Assembly: GCA_046048875.1 (NCBI GenBank)
Contig: JBJOFG010000015.1
Coordinates: 84,508-148,507 of the forward strand
DNA: 64,000 nucleotides
Origin: CAIZGX01 sp046048875
GTDB lineage: Bacteria > Bacteroidota > Bacteroidia > Flavobacteriales_D > Sanyastnellaceae
Direction of reading: 5' to 3'
Both the position numbers and the translations under genes were made by a program. The notes below the pieces were generated by a model. It was not told the origin of the DNA, made no database searches, and was given only the letters and a program-made list of their open reading frames with translations. Positions 1 through 8,181 of the stretch are shown here, piece by piece (the stretch's first letter is position 1; the number at the start of each line of letters is the position of its first letter).

Positions 1-47
1 GTCTTAAGCCCTTTTAAACAAAACAGGACAACAATTGTCTCTTTACC

Positions 48-1016
48 ATGAACTTTGAACATCACATTTCTTCGGTTGAAAATGCACTCGCTCAATGGAA
101 GATCCCACAAGACTCACCGAACTTAGCTGAACCCATTCGATATTTACTCTCGTTAGGTGGCAAACGCATTCGTCCAGTGCTCACACTTCTGGGGCATGAA
201 CTGTTCAACGAGAATGCAGAAAGCGCGATTTCACAAGCTCTAGCGGTAGAAGTCTTTCACAACTTTACCCTAATGCACGACGACATTATGGACAATGCTC
301 CATTACGAAGAGGCAAACAAACGGTTCATGAAAAATGGAACGTCAACACAGCAGTATTAAGCGGCGACGGAATGATGATTCAATCATACGATTTATTGTT
401 GAAAGGCCAAGAGACCAAGTTCGTCGAGCTTTTCAAATGCTTTAATCAAACTGCATGGGAAGTGTGTGTAGGACAGCAAATGGACATGGATTTTGAGAAG
501 CGTGAAGATGTAAGTTTAGATGAATATCTCGAAATGATTCGCTTGAAAACCGCTGTTCTTTTGGGGTGTGCACTTCGTTTAGGAGCTATTTCAGCCAACG
601 CTTCGAAAGAAGATCAAGAACATTTACGTTTGTTTGGTGAACACCTAGGACTTTCCTTTCAGTTGCGCGACGATTATCTAGATGCCTACGGAGATCCCGA
701 GAAATTCGGAAAGCAAGTTGGTGGAGACATTCTTGCAGACAAAAAGACTTATCTGTATTTGCATACGGCCAACCACGAAGATGCTAGCATTCCAAGTGAA
801 CTGAAGGCTCTGCATGGAAATTCAGAAGACCCAAGTGCGAAAATTACGTCCACTCTTCATTTGTTTTCGAAGTCTAAAGCGGATAAAGTAACCTTAGCCA
901 AAAGTGAGTCTTATTACACCAGCGCGTTGAGTCATTTAGATGCCATTTCAGTGGCAGAAGACAATAAAACGGCTCTCCGTCAATTGGCCTCTTACCTCCT
1001 GGAACGCGAATCGTGA
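48..1016 (+). CDS. Polyprenyl (isoprenyl) diphosphate synthase
   Basis: Trans-isoprenyl diphosphate synthase of the FPP/GGPP family, condensing isopentenyl diphosphate with an allylic diphosphate. Both aspartate-rich Mg-binding motifs are visible: DDIMD at residues 78-82, followed by the R-R-G-K stretch, and DDYLD at 208-212, followed by G-K-Q-V-G-G-D-I. The GGKRIRP substrate motif lies at 37-43. The 322-residue length is normal for the family. In Bacteroidetes such enzymes feed menaquinone or carotenoid pathways; chain length cannot be read from sequence alone. The stop codon overlaps the GTG start of the next gene, so the two are probably co-transcribed. Confidence 0.93.
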   Translation: MNFEHHISSVENALAQWKIPQDSPNLAEPIRYLLSLGGKRIRPVLTLLGHELFNENAESAISQALAVEVFHNFTLMHDDIMDNAPLRRGKQTVHEKWNVNTAVLSGDGMMIQSYDLLLKGQETKFVELFKCFNQTAWEVCVGQQMDMDFEKREDVSLDEYLEMIRLKTAVLLGCALRLGAISANASKEDQEHLRLFGEHLGLSFQLRDDYLDAYGDPEKFGKQVGGDILADKKTYLYLHTANHEDASIPSELKALHGNSEDPSAKITSTLHLFSKSKADKVTLAKSESYYTSALSHLDAISVAEDNKTALRQLASYLLERES

Positions 1017-1327
1017 ACCTTCCTTCGAGACAAATAAGTGAAGATGTATTTCTTCAAATGCTGAAGGACTTAACCTTAGCAGGTTTTCAGATGACCGAGG
1101 CACCCGGATTTGAAAATGGCTACGATTTCCTTTTCGATTTTTTTCAAGTTCAATTGAAACAAGCTCCTTCGAATCTGCGAAGATTTTTATACACTGCCGA
1201 CATTACCGAGCATACGATTGCCACGAAAGTTACGTCGCACATACCCGCAGAGGCGGCGGCACAATTGCTCGAGCTCGCTTTGGAACGCATGCAAATAAAA
1301 ATTGATTTGCGGAAGAAGTACAGTTAG
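1013..1327 (+). CDS. Small conserved hypothetical protein
   Basis: A 104-residue soluble protein that I do not recognise. It starts at a GTG overlapping the TGA stop of the polyprenyl synthase by four bases (GTGA), a classic translational coupling arrangement, which is the main reason to believe it is real. Predicted alpha/beta content, no signal peptide or membrane segment, basic C-terminus. Its 3' end overlaps the convergent membrane-protein gene by four bases. Function unknown; the pairing hints at an accessory role with the synthase, but that is inference only. Confidence 0.6.
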   Translation: MNLPSRQISEDVFLQMLKDLTLAGFQMTEAPGFENGYDFLFDFFQVQLKQAPSNLRRFLYTADITEHTIATKVTSHIPAEAAAQLLELALERMQIKIDLRKKYS

Positions 1328-1656
1328 TTGATTTCTCCGGTAATGTAGATCTCTAACATTCCCCATACGATTTGAGTGAAGAAAGCCACTAAAAGAGCAA
1401 CGATGTAGAAAGAAAGCATGGTGCGAAACTTCTTATTTACTTTATCGTATTTCACAATGTGATCGACCGTCACCGAGGCTACTCCCAAAAAGTTCAAGAA
1501 CATAAACAAAGCCCAGTGCGCGCGGATTTCAGCATATGCATTCAACCAAAACGTGCTTGTTTCGCTCATAAACTTCGACACATAAAAGTACACGTTGAAA
1601 AACGTGCAGGCCACGTATGCAAAAGGAATTAATACTTTACCAGGAATATCGTTCAT
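1324..1656 (-). CDS. Small membrane protein, function unknown
   Basis: A 110-residue protein with three hydrophobic helices, at roughly residues 8-28, 45-65 and 80-102, separated by short charged loops (for example the K-Y-D-K-V-N-K-K loop near 69-76). No recognised family motif. It lies 13 bases downstream of the meaB-like gene on the same strand and may be its co-transcribed neighbour. Coding is supported by the compact layout and coherent membrane topology rather than by homology. Confidence 0.6.
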   Translation of the reverse strand: MNDIPGKVLIPFAYVACTFFNVYFYVSKFMSETSTFWLNAYAEIRAHWALFMFLNFLGVASVTVDHIVKYDKVNKKFRTMLSFYIVALLVAFFTQIVWGMLEIYITGEIN

Positions 1657-1669
1657 GCGGCTAAATTAA

Positions 1670-2710
1670 TCACGCCGAGAAGAACAAAGCAATAAAACTT
1701 TCAGCAGCTCTGTGGGCAGACAATTCTTTCGAGACCACACGATTCAATGTGGATTCATACTTCTCTTTGAAGTGCGGCTTACTTTGTAATTGATGCAATA
1801 AAACTTGATGAATCTGTTCTTCAAAACTACTCACCAATTGTCGCTTCCGATTCTCTTCCTTCCATCCGTTTGAAACACTCCAGCGCTCGAATTTTTCAAT
1901 TTCATTCCACACAACATCAATCCCCTTTGACTCAAGAGATGAGGTGGTGAAGACTTGAGGAATCCAATTGTTTTCACGTTGCGGAAATAGATGCAATGCC
2001 GACGTGTATTCGCCCTTTGCTTTCTCGGCTTTCAATTCATTGCCGCTGTCTGCCTTCGTAATAACCATGGCATCTGTCAGTTCCATAATACCGCGCTTAA
2101 TGCCCTGAAGCTGATCTCCAGCGCCAGCCAACATGAGCAATAAAAAGAAATCTGTCATGGCATGCACTGCTGTTTCGCTCTGCCCCACTCCCACTGTTTC
2201 CACTAACACAATGTTGTATCCCGCCGCTTCACACAACAAGATACTTTCACGTGTGCTGCGGTTCACTCCGCCCAAGTGCGAACTTGAGGGCGACGGGCGA
2301 ACGAAAGCATTCGGATGCAAGGACAATTCATTCATTCGTGTCTTATCGCCCAAGATGCTTCCCTTTGAAATGGGACTTGAGGGATCTATTGAAAGAACGG
2401 CCAATTTATTTTCTTCATTTTGAAAAACTTCGCGCGCTAGCGCTTCAATGAAGGTCGACTTCCCCACCCCGGGAACTCCTGTAATACCAATGCGAAGAGA
2501 ATATCCTGTATATGGAAGAATGCGTTCAATGACTTCATCCATAACTTCAATGTGCTCACCCCTATTGCTTTCCAGAAGCGTTAAGGCTGAAGCCAAGGCC
2601 AAGCGGTCGTGCGCTAAAATACCTTTCACCAACTCTTCAGATTGAAAAGACGCTTGACGTTCTTTCAGTCTATTTTTATATTGAAGTTGAGCGTTGTTCT
2701 TGGCGTTCAT
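1670..2710 (-). CDS. meaB: Methylmalonyl-CoA mutase-associated GTPase MeaB (ArgK family)
   Basis: G3E-type P-loop GTPase that protects and reloads the adenosylcobalamin cofactor of methylmalonyl-CoA mutase. The Walker A motif GVPGVGKST is at residues 78-86. The family signature stretch with SIDPSSP, the GGVNRST motif, the ETVGVGQSE switch segment and the ITKAD base-specificity motif are all present. Length 346 is usual. The mutase itself is not in this window. Transcribed divergently from the TSUP permease gene across a 54-base gap. A near-consensus -7 box (TTTCTTTG, minus strand 2719-2726) lies eight bases before the ATG. Confidence 0.93.
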   Translation of the reverse strand: MNAKNNAQLQYKNRLKERQASFQSEELVKGILAHDRLALASALTLLESNRGEHIEVMDEVIERILPYTGYSLRIGITGVPGVGKSTFIEALAREVFQNEENKLAVLSIDPSSPISKGSILGDKTRMNELSLHPNAFVRPSPSSSHLGGVNRSTRESILLCEAAGYNIVLVETVGVGQSETAVHAMTDFFLLLMLAGAGDQLQGIKRGIMELTDAMVITKADSGNELKAEKAKGEYTSALHLFPQRENNWIPQVFTTSSLESKGIDVVWNEIEKFERWSVSNGWKEENRKRQLVSSFEEQIHQVLLHQLQSKPHFKEKYESTLNRVVSKELSAHRAAESFIALFFSA

Positions 2711-2752
2711 GGACAGTTCAAAGAAAAGAAAAAATGTGCAGACCGAAAATAT

Positions 2753-2760
2753 TATTTTTG
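2753..2760 (+). promoter_or_regulatory. Bacteroidetes -7 box, probable leaderless promoter of TSUP gene
   Basis: TATTTTTG matches the TAnnTTTG -7 consensus of the Bacteroidetes primary sigma factor. It ends four bases before the ATG at 2765, so transcription would begin at or next to the start codon. No convincing TTG -33 element is seen. Confidence 0.5.
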
Positions 2761-2764
2761 TGAA

Positions 2765-3538
2765 ATGGAATATGCATTCATTCTAGCAGTGGCACTTGTT
2801 GGATCCGGACTCAGTTTTATAAGCGGATTTGGATTTGGCACCATGCTACTGCCCGTTATGGCCTTATTCTTTGATTTGCCAACAGCGGTTTTCGCTACAG
2901 CCATTGTTCACTTCCTGAACAATTTTTTCAAGTTGACTTTGGTTGGAAGGCATGCGCATTGGAAGACAGTGATTCAATTTGGAATACCCTCTGCTGTGGG
3001 TGCGTTCTTGGGTGCGGAAGCTTTGAATTATTTGGCAAATTTGCAACAACCCATTCATGTTAAATTTTGGATCATAGAGACAAACACCACTTTCATTGGT
3101 GTGGTCATGGGATTTGTTTTGATTCTTTTGGCAATTATGGAATACTCGAACGCATTGGTTCGTGTAAATAAAGCACCACGCATACTATGGTTAGGCGGAG
3201 TGTTCAGCGGATTCTTCGGCGGATTGAGCGGACAGCAAGGTGCTATTCGAAGTGCATTCTTAATGAATCATTTTGAAGACAAGCAAGTCTTTATTGGAAC
3301 GCGTGCAGCTTTGGCCTTCATTGTGGATACAGTGCGCATCTTCACCTACGCCGCATCGTTTCATTTATTCCTTCAACATGAAATTTATGTCCCCATGGCT
3401 CTAGCGCTTATAGGCGGAATGAGCGGTGCATTGATTGGAAATAAATTCCTACAGAAAACAAGTATTGAATGGATACGAAAGACCGTCATGGTGTTCCTCT
3501 TTGTTATGGGAACACTCATGATTGCCGGTTTGGTATAA
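2765..3538 (+). CDS. Sulfite exporter TauE/SafE family (TSUP) membrane permease
   Basis: A 257-residue integral membrane protein with about eight hydrophobic helices arranged as two related halves, each opening with a glycine-rich segment: the G-F-G-F-G-T-M-L-L-P-V-M stretch near 22-33 and F-S-G-F-F-G-G-L-S-G-Q-Q-G near 147-159. This is the hallmark of the TSUP (DUF81) family, which exports sulfite, sulfoacetate or related organosulfur anions. I chose the ATG at 2765 because the protein then begins directly with the first membrane helix and a -7 box sits just before it; a longer upstream extension would read through the promoter. Substrate unknown. Confidence 0.85.
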   Translation: MEYAFILAVALVGSGLSFISGFGFGTMLLPVMALFFDLPTAVFATAIVHFLNNFFKLTLVGRHAHWKTVIQFGIPSAVGAFLGAEALNYLANLQQPIHVKFWIIETNTTFIGVVMGFVLILLAIMEYSNALVRVNKAPRILWLGGVFSGFFGGLSGQQGAIRSAFLMNHFEDKQVFIGTRAALAFIVDTVRIFTYAASFHLFLQHEIYVPMALALIGGMSGALIGNKFLQKTSIEWIRKTVMVFLFVMGTLMIAGLV

Positions 3539-3540
3539 TC

Positions 3541-4311
3541 TTATTCGAAGCGCATGTGCTTAACTGAATCGCCCGAGTCGCGCAATTCATTCATCGCTTG
3601 AATACCTATGGAAAGTTGAAGCGCAACATAATTCACAGTTACACTTTCGTCGCTTTTTGAAGTCTTTACTCCTTCCGGCACCATTGGGTTGTCTGACACC
3701 AACAACAAGGCACCCCGCGGAATTTTATTCGCGAATCCTACAGTGAACAAGGTCGCAGTTTCCATATCAATCGCCGTTGATTTGATGTCTGTTAGATATT
3801 GTTTGAATTTATCGTCGTGCTCCCAAACTCTGCGGTTCGTGCTGTAAACAGAGCCTGTCCAATAATCACATTCATGCGCGCGAATAGCAGCAGAAACGGC
3901 CATTTGCAATCGGAAAGAAGGCAACGCTGGAACTTCCGGAGGCATGTATTCATTGCTCGTTCCTTCTCCGCGAATGGCGGCAATGGGAAGAATTAAATCG
4001 CCAATGCGCGTCTTCTTCAATCCGCCACATTTACCTAAAAACAAAACCGCCTTAGGATGAATAGCAGACAACAAATCCATAATGGTTGCACACATAGCAC
4101 TTCCCATTCCAAAGTTGATGATGGTAATGTTGTTTGCCGTAACCGTTTGCATGGGTTTGTCCTCGCCAACGATGGGTGCGTTATTCTCCTTCGAAAAAAT
4201 ATCGAGGTACTTGTGAAAATTGACAAGTATAATGTACTCACCGAATCCTTCCAGTGGTGTTCCTGTGTAGCGAGGAAGCCAGTCTTTTACAATTTCTTCT
4301 TTTGTAACCAT
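3541..4311 (-). CDS. amn: AMP nucleosidase (nucleoside phosphorylase fold)
   Basis: A 256-residue member of the PNP/UDP phosphorylase superfamily, of the short form annotated as AMP nucleosidase in Bacteroidetes; it would cleave AMP to adenine and ribose 5-phosphate. Visible motifs are the phosphate/ribose-binding glycine stretch I-N-F-G-M-G-S-A, the L-G-K-C-G-G-L core, the R-G-E-G-T-S segment and the catalytic-region I-D-M-E-T-A-T-L-F, all characteristic of the fold. It lacks the N-terminal domain of E. coli Amn. A near -7 box (TACCTTTA, minus strand 4317-4324) lies five bases upstream of the ATG, next to the dnaN terminator. Confidence 0.85.
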   Translation of the reverse strand: MVTKEEIVKDWLPRYTGTPLEGFGEYIILVNFHKYLDIFSKENNAPIVGEDKPMQTVTANNITIINFGMGSAMCATIMDLLSAIHPKAVLFLGKCGGLKKTRIGDLILPIAAIRGEGTSNEYMPPEVPALPSFRLQMAVSAAIRAHECDYWTGSVYSTNRRVWEHDDKFKQYLTDIKSTAIDMETATLFTVGFANKIPRGALLLVSDNPMVPEGVKTSKSDESVTVNYVALQLSIGIQAMNELRDSGDSVKHMRFE

Positions 4312-4347
4312 AATCTTAAAGGTAGACTAAAAACGTTTAGAGACAAC

Positions 4348-4370
4348 AAACGCCCGAAGAACGGGCGTTT
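4348..4370. terminator. Hairpin terminator between dnaN and amn
   Basis: Perfect 9-bp inverted repeat: arms 4348-4356 and 4362-4370 with a five-base loop (aagaa). It lies 22 bases past the dnaN stop on the minus strand. The U-tract is weak, so termination efficiency is uncertain. Confidence 0.65.
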
Positions 4371-4392
4371 GACTCTCTTTATTTGAATGGGA

Positions 4393-5511
4393 TTATCCGT
4401 TCAACATAACTGGCATAACCAACATTAAGATGTCTTCATTTTCGAAAGACTTCTCAACTTCAGTAATGATACCCGCTCTGTTTGGCGCGCTCATTTCAAC
4501 ATGAACATTATTCGCATCGAGGTTATTCAACATGTCTTGCAAGAAGCGTGAGTTGAATCCGATTTCCATGTTGTCACCAACGAATGTACAAGCCAATTGC
4601 TCGTGTGCTTCGTTCGCGAAATCTAAGTCTTCAGCAGACAATTGAATTTCGCTTCCGGTCAACTTCAATCTTACTTGGTTTGTTGAACGGTTTGCGAAGA
4701 TGCTCACACGCTTGATCGAATTCAAGAAGTCTAAACGATCGATGGTTAGTTTAAATGGGTTTTCTTTCGGAATAACCGCTTCGTAGTTTGGATATTTCCC
4801 TTCGATCAAACGACACATTAACGTTACGTTTTCGAACGTGAACATAGCGTTATTCTCTGTGTATTGCAAATTCACTTCTGACTTCAACGACGACAAAGCA
4901 CCTTTCAATAAGTTCAACGGTTTGCGTGGAACGATGAATGCAGCTGAGTCACCACCAATGTCTGAACGTGTCATGCGCACCAATTTGTGTGCATCGGTCG
5001 CAACGAAGCGAACACTTTCCGGTTCAATTTCGAAGAACACACCCGACATAATCGGACGCATATCGTCGTTACCAGCAGCGAAGATTGTTTTAGAGATGGC
5101 TCTGTTCAACACATCTGCACCAATTAACAATGCCTTGGATGTTCCCATAGCAGGGGCCTTTGGAAACTCGTCGCCGTTTTGTCCGGTTAATTTGTACTTA
5201 CCGTTGTCGCTGGTAATTTCAATTCCAAAAGTCTTTCCATCTACATCGAAAGTCAACGGTTGATCTGGAAGACTCTTTAATATATCTAACAATAATTTTG
5301 CTGGAACAGCAATCATTCCCTCTTCCTTGCATTGAATAGCCATACGCGTGGTCATGCTTGTTTCCAAATCAGACGCAGAAAGCGTAAGCTCGTCTTGTTT
5401 CATTTCGAACAAGAAGTTATCGAGGATAGGCAAGGTATTGTTTGAGTTCAATACGCCGTTTAACAATTGCAATTGTTTTAAAAGGCCGAGGCTGTTGACA
5501 ATGAATTTCAT
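4393..5511 (-). CDS. dnaN: DNA polymerase III subunit beta (sliding clamp)
   Basis: The replicative sliding clamp, a homodimeric ring that tethers polymerase III to DNA. At 372 residues it has the normal three-domain length. The start M-K-F-I-V-N, the central R-P-I-M-S-G-V-F-F-E segment, the Y-P-N-Y-E-A-V-I-P motif and the C-terminal hydrophobic V-M-P-V-M are all clamp hallmarks. It sits apart from dnaA in this window. A perfect -7 box is found upstream at 5539-5546. Confidence 0.97.
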   Translation of the reverse strand: MKFIVNSLGLLKQLQLLNGVLNSNNTLPILDNFLFEMKQDELTLSASDLETSMTTRMAIQCKEEGMIAVPAKLLLDILKSLPDQPLTFDVDGKTFGIEITSDNGKYKLTGQNGDEFPKAPAMGTSKALLIGADVLNRAISKTIFAAGNDDMRPIMSGVFFEIEPESVRFVATDAHKLVRMTRSDIGGDSAAFIVPRKPLNLLKGALSSLKSEVNLQYTENNAMFTFENVTLMCRLIEGKYPNYEAVIPKENPFKLTIDRLDFLNSIKRVSIFANRSTNQVRLKLTGSEIQLSAEDLDFANEAHEQLACTFVGDNMEIGFNSRFLQDMLNNLDANNVHVEMSAPNRAGIITEVEKSFENEDILMLVMPVMLNG

Positions 5512-5538
5512 GTGTTGTCTTTAATCTAGTTTACTGGA

Positions 5539-5546
5539 CAAATATA
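5539..5546 (-). promoter_or_regulatory. -7 promoter box of dnaN
   Basis: TATATTTG on the minus strand, an exact TAnnTTTG match, 27 bases before the dnaN ATG, predicting a short 5' leader of about 20 bases. The -33 element is weak. Confidence 0.55.
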
Positions 5547-5587
5547 AAGCAGTCCGTTTCGAAATAAATTAGGGGTTGGGAATGAAC

Positions 5588-6271
5588 TTATTCACTATTC
5601 GAATCTGATAAGGTCGGTTTTTGTTCTTTTTCCGGAATTGTTTCCAACCAAAACGGATCATCGTCGCTAAGCTCCGGCTCTACTTCATGTCGGTATACCG
5701 GTTCCAGCGGACCTCGCTTTCGGAAATACCAAGCCAGTAAAATTCCACATATAAATCCGCTAATGTGTCCTTCCCACGAAACTTGCTGTTCAATGGGGAA
5801 CATGTACCAAACAGTGTATCCATAAACAAATCCAACTGCCATAGAAATTCGCTTGGTGTTCAGGTTCCTTCGGAATATGCCACTAAAGAAAAGGAATGCG
5901 AACTCAGCGTATATAAGGACGCTTGCACCGACATGAACATTCTCCCTTCCTATTAAAAAAAGAATGACTGGGGAAAACACCCACATAATGAGGAAAACAG
6001 GAATGGCAATTTCGTAATAGAAAAAGAATACGGTTGTGGTTAGAATGAAGAAGGCCAAAACGTTGTTCCAGAGATGTTCGGGCGATGCGTGAACAAAAAG
6101 CATGGTAGGCATATGCAACAAGCCGCTCCCCGTTCGAGGCTCCAGGCCTAGGCCCGAGAGCGACACATTCATGTAACGCGAACCATAAAATGAAATAATG
6201 AAAAGTAGAATAAAGAGAGAAGACCACAAGAGTGCGTCTAGAAGTTTTTGTCGATCCTGTGGTAAAATCAT
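5588..6271 (-). CDS. Rhomboid family intramembrane serine protease
   Basis: A 227-residue membrane protein with about six helices and the rhomboid catalytic set. H61-x4-H66-x3-N70 corresponds to the conserved H/H/N of helix 2. The nucleophile is S117 in G-A-S-V, where most rhomboids have G-x-S-G. The catalytic histidine is H169 in G-H-I-S-G. The C-terminal 40 residues form an acidic, proline-containing cytoplasmic tail. Predicted to cleave single-pass membrane proteins in the inner membrane; substrates unknown. The altered residue after the active serine is the only oddity. Confidence 0.85.
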   Translation of the reverse strand: MILPQDRQKLLDALLWSSLFILLFIISFYGSRYMNVSLSGLGLEPRTGSGLLHMPTMLFVHASPEHLWNNVLAFFILTTTVFFFYYEIAIPVFLIMWVFSPVILFLIGRENVHVGASVLIYAEFAFLFFSGIFRRNLNTKRISMAVGFVYGYTVWYMFPIEQQVSWEGHISGFICGILLAWYFRKRGPLEPVYRHEVEPELSDDDPFWLETIPEKEQKPTLSDSNSE

Positions 6272-6440
6272 GGTTCCGTATTAGCAACAGCTATTCCACA
6301 ACGAAGATTCATGAATTAGTCAGACAAGCTGTCAGACAATTACTCACTTACTAAAAATTCGGTGTGAATAAAGACTTAAATGAAACGCTCAAAAGCGTGA
6401 TGCGTAAAATAGATTTGGCCTTGTTAATTAAACACCCAAC

Positions 6441-7319
6441 ATGAGTCGAACTGATATTCACGCTTTGATACAATTGCTCGATGATCCCGATGAAGTTATC
6501 TTCAACACGGTTCGCGAAGCTATTACAGAGAAGGGCGAGGACGTATTGCATACATTGGAGGACCACTTCATTATTGGAAACGGTGATCCACTTGCGCTAC
6601 AACGTTTGTCTGAAATCATTGCGAACATTCAGTACAAGACTACCTACTCTGCAATTAAAGAATGGCAGAAAGGTGATCAAGAGTTGTTGGAGGGAATGTT
6701 AATTTTAAATAAGTATTATCAGCGCAACGTTCCAAGTGAAGAAATCACATATTTGTTCTCTCGATTACGTCAGGATATTTGGTTGGAATTGAACGAACGC
6801 CTAACCGCATTGGAAACGGTTAATGTGATGAATCATATCTTATTTAAGCTTTGCGGATACACCAGTGTTTCGGGTGAAATTCAAAACGCACCGCATTCAT
6901 TGTTCGACGTCTTGAATACTAAGACTGGAACTTCATTAAGCATTGGAACTTTGTATTTGTTGTTAGCACGCAGTTTAGACTTGCCTATTTACGGAGTGAA
7001 TTTACCCGGGCATTTCTTGTTGTGTTATGTTGAACAAATGCCTGAATGGTTGTTGCCTGAAGGCGAAACCGACACTGAAGAAATTTTGTTTTATATCAAT
7101 CCTGCTGCCGGCGGCTCTATTCTCGATCGCGAAGAAATTGAGCAATTCATTGCTAGTCAGCATTTACCATTAGACGCTCGTTTCTTCGAGCCTTGTTCCA
7201 ACGCAGATGTCGTTACCCGCAACATTAACGCGCTTAGTCACCATTACATCTCTCAGAACAATGCTGATAAGGTTAGGGAGTTGCAGGTGTTGTTGAGTGT
7301 GCTTCTAGAAATTGAGTAG
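6441..7319 (+). CDS. Transglutaminase-like (SirB1-type) protein
   Basis: A 292-residue cytosolic protein. The segment around residues 168-205, with T-G-T-S-L-S-I-G-T-L-Y followed by L-P-I-Y-G-V-N-L-P-G-H-F-L-L, matches the core of the SirB1/Transglut_core2 family; the G-H-F histidine is at the family's conserved position. The first 110 residues form a helical, HEAT-like region. No catalytic cysteine is evident in the core, as in many family members, so enzymatic activity is doubtful. The stop codon abuts the repeat element at 7320. Role in the cell unknown. Confidence 0.75.
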   Translation: MSRTDIHALIQLLDDPDEVIFNTVREAITEKGEDVLHTLEDHFIIGNGDPLALQRLSEIIANIQYKTTYSAIKEWQKGDQELLEGMLILNKYYQRNVPSEEITYLFSRLRQDIWLELNERLTALETVNVMNHILFKLCGYTSVSGEIQNAPHSLFDVLNTKTGTSLSIGTLYLLLARSLDLPIYGVNLPGHFLLCYVEQMPEWLLPEGETDTEEILFYINPAAGGSILDREEIEQFIASQHLPLDARFFEPCSNADVVTRNINALSHHYISQNNADKVRELQVLLSVLLEIE

Positions 7320-7505
7320 GAACTACGTAATTGGAAAACCTTCGGTTTTATTCCTACGTTGTAATGGGAAAATCGAAGATTTTATTCCTCCCGATAGCTA
7401 TCGGGATCATAATTGAAACCTTGTTATTAGAATTACGAAGTAGGAATTACGAAGTAGGAATTACGAAGTAGGAATAAAATCTTCGATTTTCCAATTACGT
7501 AGTTC
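7320..7505. repeat. Composite palindromic intergenic element
   Basis: The whole gap between two convergent stop codons is repeats. Outer 19-bp perfect inverted repeat: 7320-7338 (gaactacgtaattggaaaa) with 7487-7505. A 23-bp module occurs three times: 7333-7355, 7367-7389 (direct) and 7470-7492 (inverted; perfect complement of the second copy). An 18-bp perfect palindrome, tcccgatagctatcggga, is at 7389-7406. Three tandem copies of the 14-mer gaattacgaagtag span 7430-7471. It could act as a bidirectional terminator or be a non-autonomous REP/MITE-like element. It ends inside the trmN6 stop codon. Confidence 0.85.
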
Positions 7506-8181
7506 AAAGATAAAATCCTTCCGCAAACTCCTCATACTCCTTCGTTCTCTTCCCCTCTTCATTATTAAGAACAAGTGAAGACTCTTCAAGGGTTTGATCA
7601 ATGCGATAGTATTCCAACAAGTATCGAAAAGCGGGTTTGTCGGCGCGAGAGAAGATGGTGCATTTCTTCACCAAGAAAAAATTCGACAGTTCACCCTCGC
7701 GTTTCCATTCGTCGAAGACTTCAACGGGGATAATGACATTCACCCTTCCGGTTAACTTTCGCGCACGTTCCCAAAAGCGCTTGACCCAATCGTTCACGGC
7801 ATGACGTGCGGCATTGCGCGCTTCGTCGGGGGCTTGCAAACTGTTCTGAAAAAAAGGAGGATTCGAAACAATGCGATCGAATTTCACTGGAGCCTGCAAC
7901 TTGAAAAAATCAATCTCGTCGGCCATGAGCAAAGGTGCAAATTTCGAAGAGCCGAAATTCTGTTGTGCTTCTTCCACCGAAGGTGCATGAATGTCTATTG
8001 CTAAAACGCGATTTCCTTTTTGCGCCAACATGAGGGCCACGACGCCACATCCTGTTCCGACTTCTAAAATCTTTTCTTGTTTTTCTGTTTGAATGAAAGC
8101 ACCGAGCAACACCGCATCTGTTCCGACTTTCATGGAAGAGTTGCTGTGCTCTACTTTGAATTGCTTAAACTGAAAACTCAT
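7504..8181 (-). CDS. trmN6: tRNA1(Val) (adenine(37)-N6)-methyltransferase
   Basis: SAM-dependent Rossmann methyltransferase of the YfiC/TrmN6 family, modifying A37 of tRNA-Val. It shows the SAM-binding motif E-V-G-T-G-C-G-V-V near residues 41-49, the acidic A-I-D-I-H motif, and the N-P-P-F-F catalytic motif typical of N6-adenine methyltransferases. Start: the ATG at 8181 forms an ATGA overlap with the stop of the upstream PaaY-like gene and gives the usual N-terminus (M-S-F-x-F-K-x-F); an in-frame start 18 bases earlier is possible. Length 225. Confidence 0.88.
   Translation of the reverse strand: MSFQFKQFKVEHSNSSMKVGTDAVLLGAFIQTEKQEKILEVGTGCGVVALMLAQKGNRVLAIDIHAPSVEEAQQNFGSSKFAPLLMADEIDFFKLQAPVKFDRIVSNPPFFQNSLQAPDEARNAARHAVNDWVKRFWERARKLTGRVNVIIPVEVFDEWKREGELSNFFLVKKCTIFSRADKPAFRYLLEYYRIDQTLEESSLVLNNEEGKRTKEYEEFAEGFYL

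Noticed and set aside
2133..2645. Plus-strand open frames antisense to meaB
   Set aside because: They lie wholly within a well-supported GTPase gene, have no family features and are frame shadows.
4838..5263. 141-codon plus-strand frame inside dnaN
   Set aside because: Antisense to the clamp gene; no recognisable domain or promoter; dnaN is certain.
5904..6287. 127-codon minus-strand frame overlapping the rhomboid gene
   Set aside because: A second frame of the same strand; the rhomboid frame has all catalytic motifs, this one has none.
7320..7505. CRISPR array suggested by the tandem 14-mers
   Set aside because: Repeats are too short and contiguous, without spacers, and no cas gene is present.
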